From: Euryarchaeota archaeon UBA558
Lineage (GTDB): Archaea; Thermoplasmatota; Poseidoniia; Poseidoniales; Thalassarchaeaceae
NCBI GenBank assembly: GCA_002507175.1
Contig: DAZE01000001.1
Span: 1-16,771, forward strand
Direction of reading: 5' to 3'
DNA length: 16,771 bases
In this document: positions 15,322 through 16,771 of the stretch, one piece after another
Numbering within the stretch: position 1 is the first letter of the stretch
Layout: every line of letters begins with the position of its first letter
Notes under the pieces: model-generated
What the model was told of the DNA's origin: nothing
Databases searched by the model: none
The model's input: only the letters and a program-made list of their open reading frames with translations
Made by a program: the position numbers and the translations under genes

Positions 15322-16503
15322 TTACCACAACTCTCCCTGAGAAAAGAAGTGGGCTCTGACCGGGGTCCTGGCCCCACATGAACCACATGAAAGATGATCT
15401 TCCAAGGCACCTAGGCACTCAGGACATTCTGTCCCGGCTTCTCCCCTTCCCCCACAGTCACTCTCTCTGCAGAGAACAGTAATTTTGCCGTTCTCATCCA
15501 TCGATGCAGCGCTGGACACACCACAATCCGGACATTTCCCCACATCATGTACCCGCTCGATAGAATCTTGCCCCTCTGACAATAGCCTGGACAACCTAGA
15601 TTGAATACCCCCACTAGAATCCCCCATCATAAATTGTGGGTACCAGGATAGGTGCATGAGGAAAAAGAAGGCCAATGCACCACTGGCAACGTGCAGGAAA
15701 ACCAACCCTCCTAGATCGGCTCCGATCGGGGGCGGCCTTGCTATTGAATGGGAGCCTGCCCATGAACTCAGGTTCAGAAAGATAAACCAAAGCACTAGAG
15801 ATACGTTCCACAACAATAGGCTGTGATCCTCCTTGGCGCTATTCATCTTCCTTGGATCCGGGTGCATGTGCATCACTTCGACGTGGAAATCCCTAGTTTC
15901 CATGACCGACCTGCGAACGACTCCTAGTGCGATGAACAACATGATGAAGTTGGATACCAAAAGACCAACCCAGGCACTTGGCTCTGAACCAATTGGAAAA
16001 TAGGGGTCACTCGCATGGCTAGCAATATGGCCGTATTCTACTGCCAATATACCGAAAATCAAGTAGAGCAAATTCTCACGCATAAGCGGGAATATGGAGA
16101 TTAGCAGAACATATGCCGACACCGATATGAAAAGTGAAAGGAAGGATAGAATTAGGGCCCCTCCAGACACTCGCAGGAAACCGCTTTCAGAACCAAAAAC
16201 CCCTCCCCTATTGTAGTCCCCGCCCCCCGAGAGCTCACCACTTCCCAGGTCCCAAGAGCCCAACAACAGCGCTGTGAAGGCAAGAATCATCGGAGCGAAG
16301 TGTGTAAAATCCAAAGTCGCTTTAGCTGCCCTCCAGTTGAATACAATTTGCCTCAGAGTGGCATCGATGACTGAAAGTGCAGGGAATTTTGAGGAAAAAT
16401 CAGTTGGAAATGGGATGTCTGTGAGCCTGGCTATGGAATCCACAGCCCCCTCAATCTCATCAAGAGAAACTCCAGTCGAGAGAGCTCCCTTTTGGTCTTC
16501 CAT
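15322..16503 (-). CDS. Multi-pass membrane protein with two C-terminal zinc ribbons
   Basis: I do not recognise a family. The ~393-residue protein has a soluble N-terminus (~65 residues), then about six to seven hydrophobic segments (for example FAPMILAFTALLLG, ILSFLSLFISVSAYVLLISI, NLLYLIFGILAVEYG, NFIMLFIALGVV, SLVLWFIFLNLSSW and LHVASGALAFFFLMHLSW). After these come an amphipathic linker and two zinc ribbons. Ligands are CPDC with C-x4-C (CRESDC) near residues 324-350, and CPEC with CGSC near 360-376. A histidine-bearing loop (VEVMHMHPDPRK) follows the fourth segment. The ATG at 16503 has an aaggcggc ribosome-binding site; the ATG at 16527 abuts a TATA-like box and is less likely. It is first in an apparent operon with the subtilisin. 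Confidence 0.82.
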   Translation of the reverse strand: MEDQKGALSTGVSLDEIEGAVDSIARLTDIPFPTDFSSKFPALSVIDATLRQIVFNWRAAKATLDFTHFAPMILAFTALLLGSWDLGSGELSGGGDYNRGGVFGSESGFLRVSGGALILSFLSLFISVSAYVLLISIFPLMRENLLYLIFGILAVEYGHIASHASDPYFPIGSEPSAWVGLLVSNFIMLFIALGVVRRSVMETRDFHVEVMHMHPDPRKMNSAKEDHSLLLWNVSLVLWFIFLNLSSWAGSHSIARPPPIGADLGGLVFLHVASGALAFFFLMHLSWYPQFMMGDSSGGIQSRLSRLLSEGQDSIERVHDVGKCPDCGVSSAASMDENGKITVLCRESDCGGRGEAGTECPECLGALEDHLSCGSCGARTPVRAHFFSQGELW

Positions 16504-16531
16504 GCCGCCTTGGAGTCGCACGACCATTTGG

Positions 16532-16541
16532 AAATATTGTA
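16532..16541 (-). promoter_or_regulatory. TATA-like box for membrane protein/subtilisin operon
   Basis: Minus-strand acaatatttc lies between the tRNA-Ser 3' end and the membrane-protein gene. Initiation ~25 nt downstream (~16511) would give a very short leader before the ATG at 16503. Confidence 0.38.
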
Positions 16542-16567
16542 TGCCTGTATCCGCTGGGAGGATGTTT

Positions 16568-16653
16568 TGGCGCCGAGACGGAGATTTGAACTCCGGAGGG
16601 AAAATCCCACATGATTTCCAGTCATGCGCAATACCAGGCTATGCGACCTCGGC
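16568..16653 (-). tRNA. tRNA-Ser (anticodon GGA), CCA encoded
   Basis: Reading the minus strand, a full cloverleaf can be drawn. The acceptor gccgagg pairs with tctcggc (last pair G-T), the D-stem gca/tgc encloses a GG-containing loop, and the anticodon stem catga/tcatg closes loop ctggaaa with anticodon GGA. A long variable arm of the serine type follows (ggga-ttt-tccc), and the T-stem cggag/ctccg closes loop ttcaaat. The discriminator is G and a genomic CCA follows (16568-16570). The long variable arm plus GGA anticodon fixes the identity as serine. There is no intron. It reads in the same direction as the membrane-protein gene 64 nt downstream. Confidence 0.95.
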
Positions 16654-16672
16654 TGTGCCACGCCGAGTTGGC

Positions 16673-16735
16673 GATGAGGTTTGAGTCTGTTGATGAGCAA
16701 CCTCATGTTTACGCAGCGATTAAATCAACCTCATG
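16673..16735. repeat. Three copies of AACCTCAT between the two tRNA genes
   Basis: The motif occurs inverted at 16674-16681 (atgaggtt) and direct at 16699-16706 and 16727-16734; the two direct copies extend to the 10-mer caacctcatg, 28 bp apart. The first two copies form an 8-bp perfect inverted repeat. The last direct copy follows the TATA-like box of the rightmost tRNA. Function is unknown. Confidence 0.5.
16718..16725 (+). promoter_or_regulatory. TATA box for the right-edge tRNA
   Basis: gattaaat is centred ~29 nt before the predicted tRNA 5' end at 16751, the spacing expected for an archaeal tRNA promoter. Confidence 0.48.
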
Positions 16736-16750
16736 GGCCCCAGAACCACC

Positions 16751-16771
16751 GCCACTGTGGCTTAGGGGTAT
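16751..16771 (+). tRNA. Probable tRNA gene, 5' end only (cut by window edge)
   Basis: The last 21 nt, gccactg-tg-gcttaggggtat, match a tRNA 5' portion: a 7-nt acceptor strand, two linker bases, then a D-arm start with the GG-containing loop typical of internal box A. A TATA-like box at the right distance supports it. The anticodon lies outside the window, so the amino acid cannot be told. Confidence 0.55.

Noticed and set aside
15299..15418. Longer subtilisin start at 15418
   Set aside because: It would place 97 nt inside the upstream zinc-ribbon gene and gives a tryptophan/proline-rich leader with no family resemblance; a well-placed ribosome-binding site favours TTG 15298.
16431..16706. 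Open frame on the minus strand across the tRNA-Ser gene
   Set aside because: It runs through a complete tRNA and out of frame through the membrane-protein start; not a gene.
1..16771. CRISPR arrays, insertion sequences, integrases, toxin-antitoxin or phage genes
   Set aside because: I looked for regular repeat-spacer patterns, terminal inverted repeats and transposase or integrase motifs on both strands and saw none.

Overview
The window looks like a piece of a euryarchaeal chromosome, most plausibly a marine Thermoplasmatota of the Marine Group II/III type. That taxonomic placement is inference. The archaeal core is clear: RNA polymerase subunit Rpo7 (RpoE'), Spt4, ribosomal proteins S24e and S27ae, a GEK1-type D-aminoacyl-tRNA deacylase (DtdA), an HVO_0476-type zinc-finger protein, and several AT-rich TATA-like boxes about 25-30 nt before start codons. 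A very large VCBS/CARDB surface protein and a bacterial-type glutamate dehydrogenase fit the habit of planktonic marine archaea. I see no CRISPR array, insertion sequence, integrase or phage gene. The region is ordinary, gene-dense chromosome.

Layout from left to right: (1) the 3' part of gdhA (+), then purC (+). (2) A minus-strand pair: a gene for an 1893-residue secreted, membrane-anchored beta-rich surface protein, followed without a gap by a small unknown gene that meets purC tail to tail. (3) A plus-strand information-processing operon, rpo7-spt4-rps24e-rps27ae, with a roughly 90-nt leader that can fold into hairpins. (4) A minus-strand beta-propeller-like protein whose 3' end overlaps rps27ae. 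(5) A plus-strand pair, dtdA-proline dehydrogenase, coupled by an ATGA overlap and divergent from the propeller gene over a shared TATA element. (6) A minus-strand zinc-finger gene, divergent from a plus-strand methyltransferase-fold gene. (7) A minus-strand pair: a multi-pass membrane protein with two C-terminal zinc ribbons, then a membrane-anchored subtilisin. (8) A tRNA-Ser(GGA) on the minus strand and, at the very edge, the first ~21 nt of a probable second tRNA on the plus strand.

The genes serve nitrogen and amino-acid metabolism (GdhA, proline dehydrogenase), purine synthesis (PurC), translation quality control (DtdA), transcription and translation (Rpo7, Spt4, S24e, S27ae, tRNAs) and the cell surface (giant VCBS protein, subtilisin, zinc-ribbon membrane protein). 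All four convergent gene junctions are closed to a gap of 2 nt or less, or overlap, so transcription must end inside or across the opposing gene. The least understood parts are the giant surface protein with its unknown partner, the membrane zinc-ribbon/subtilisin pair, the propeller protein, and several possible regulatory elements (a palindrome before purC, the folded rpo7 leader, and AACCTCAT repeats between the tRNAs).
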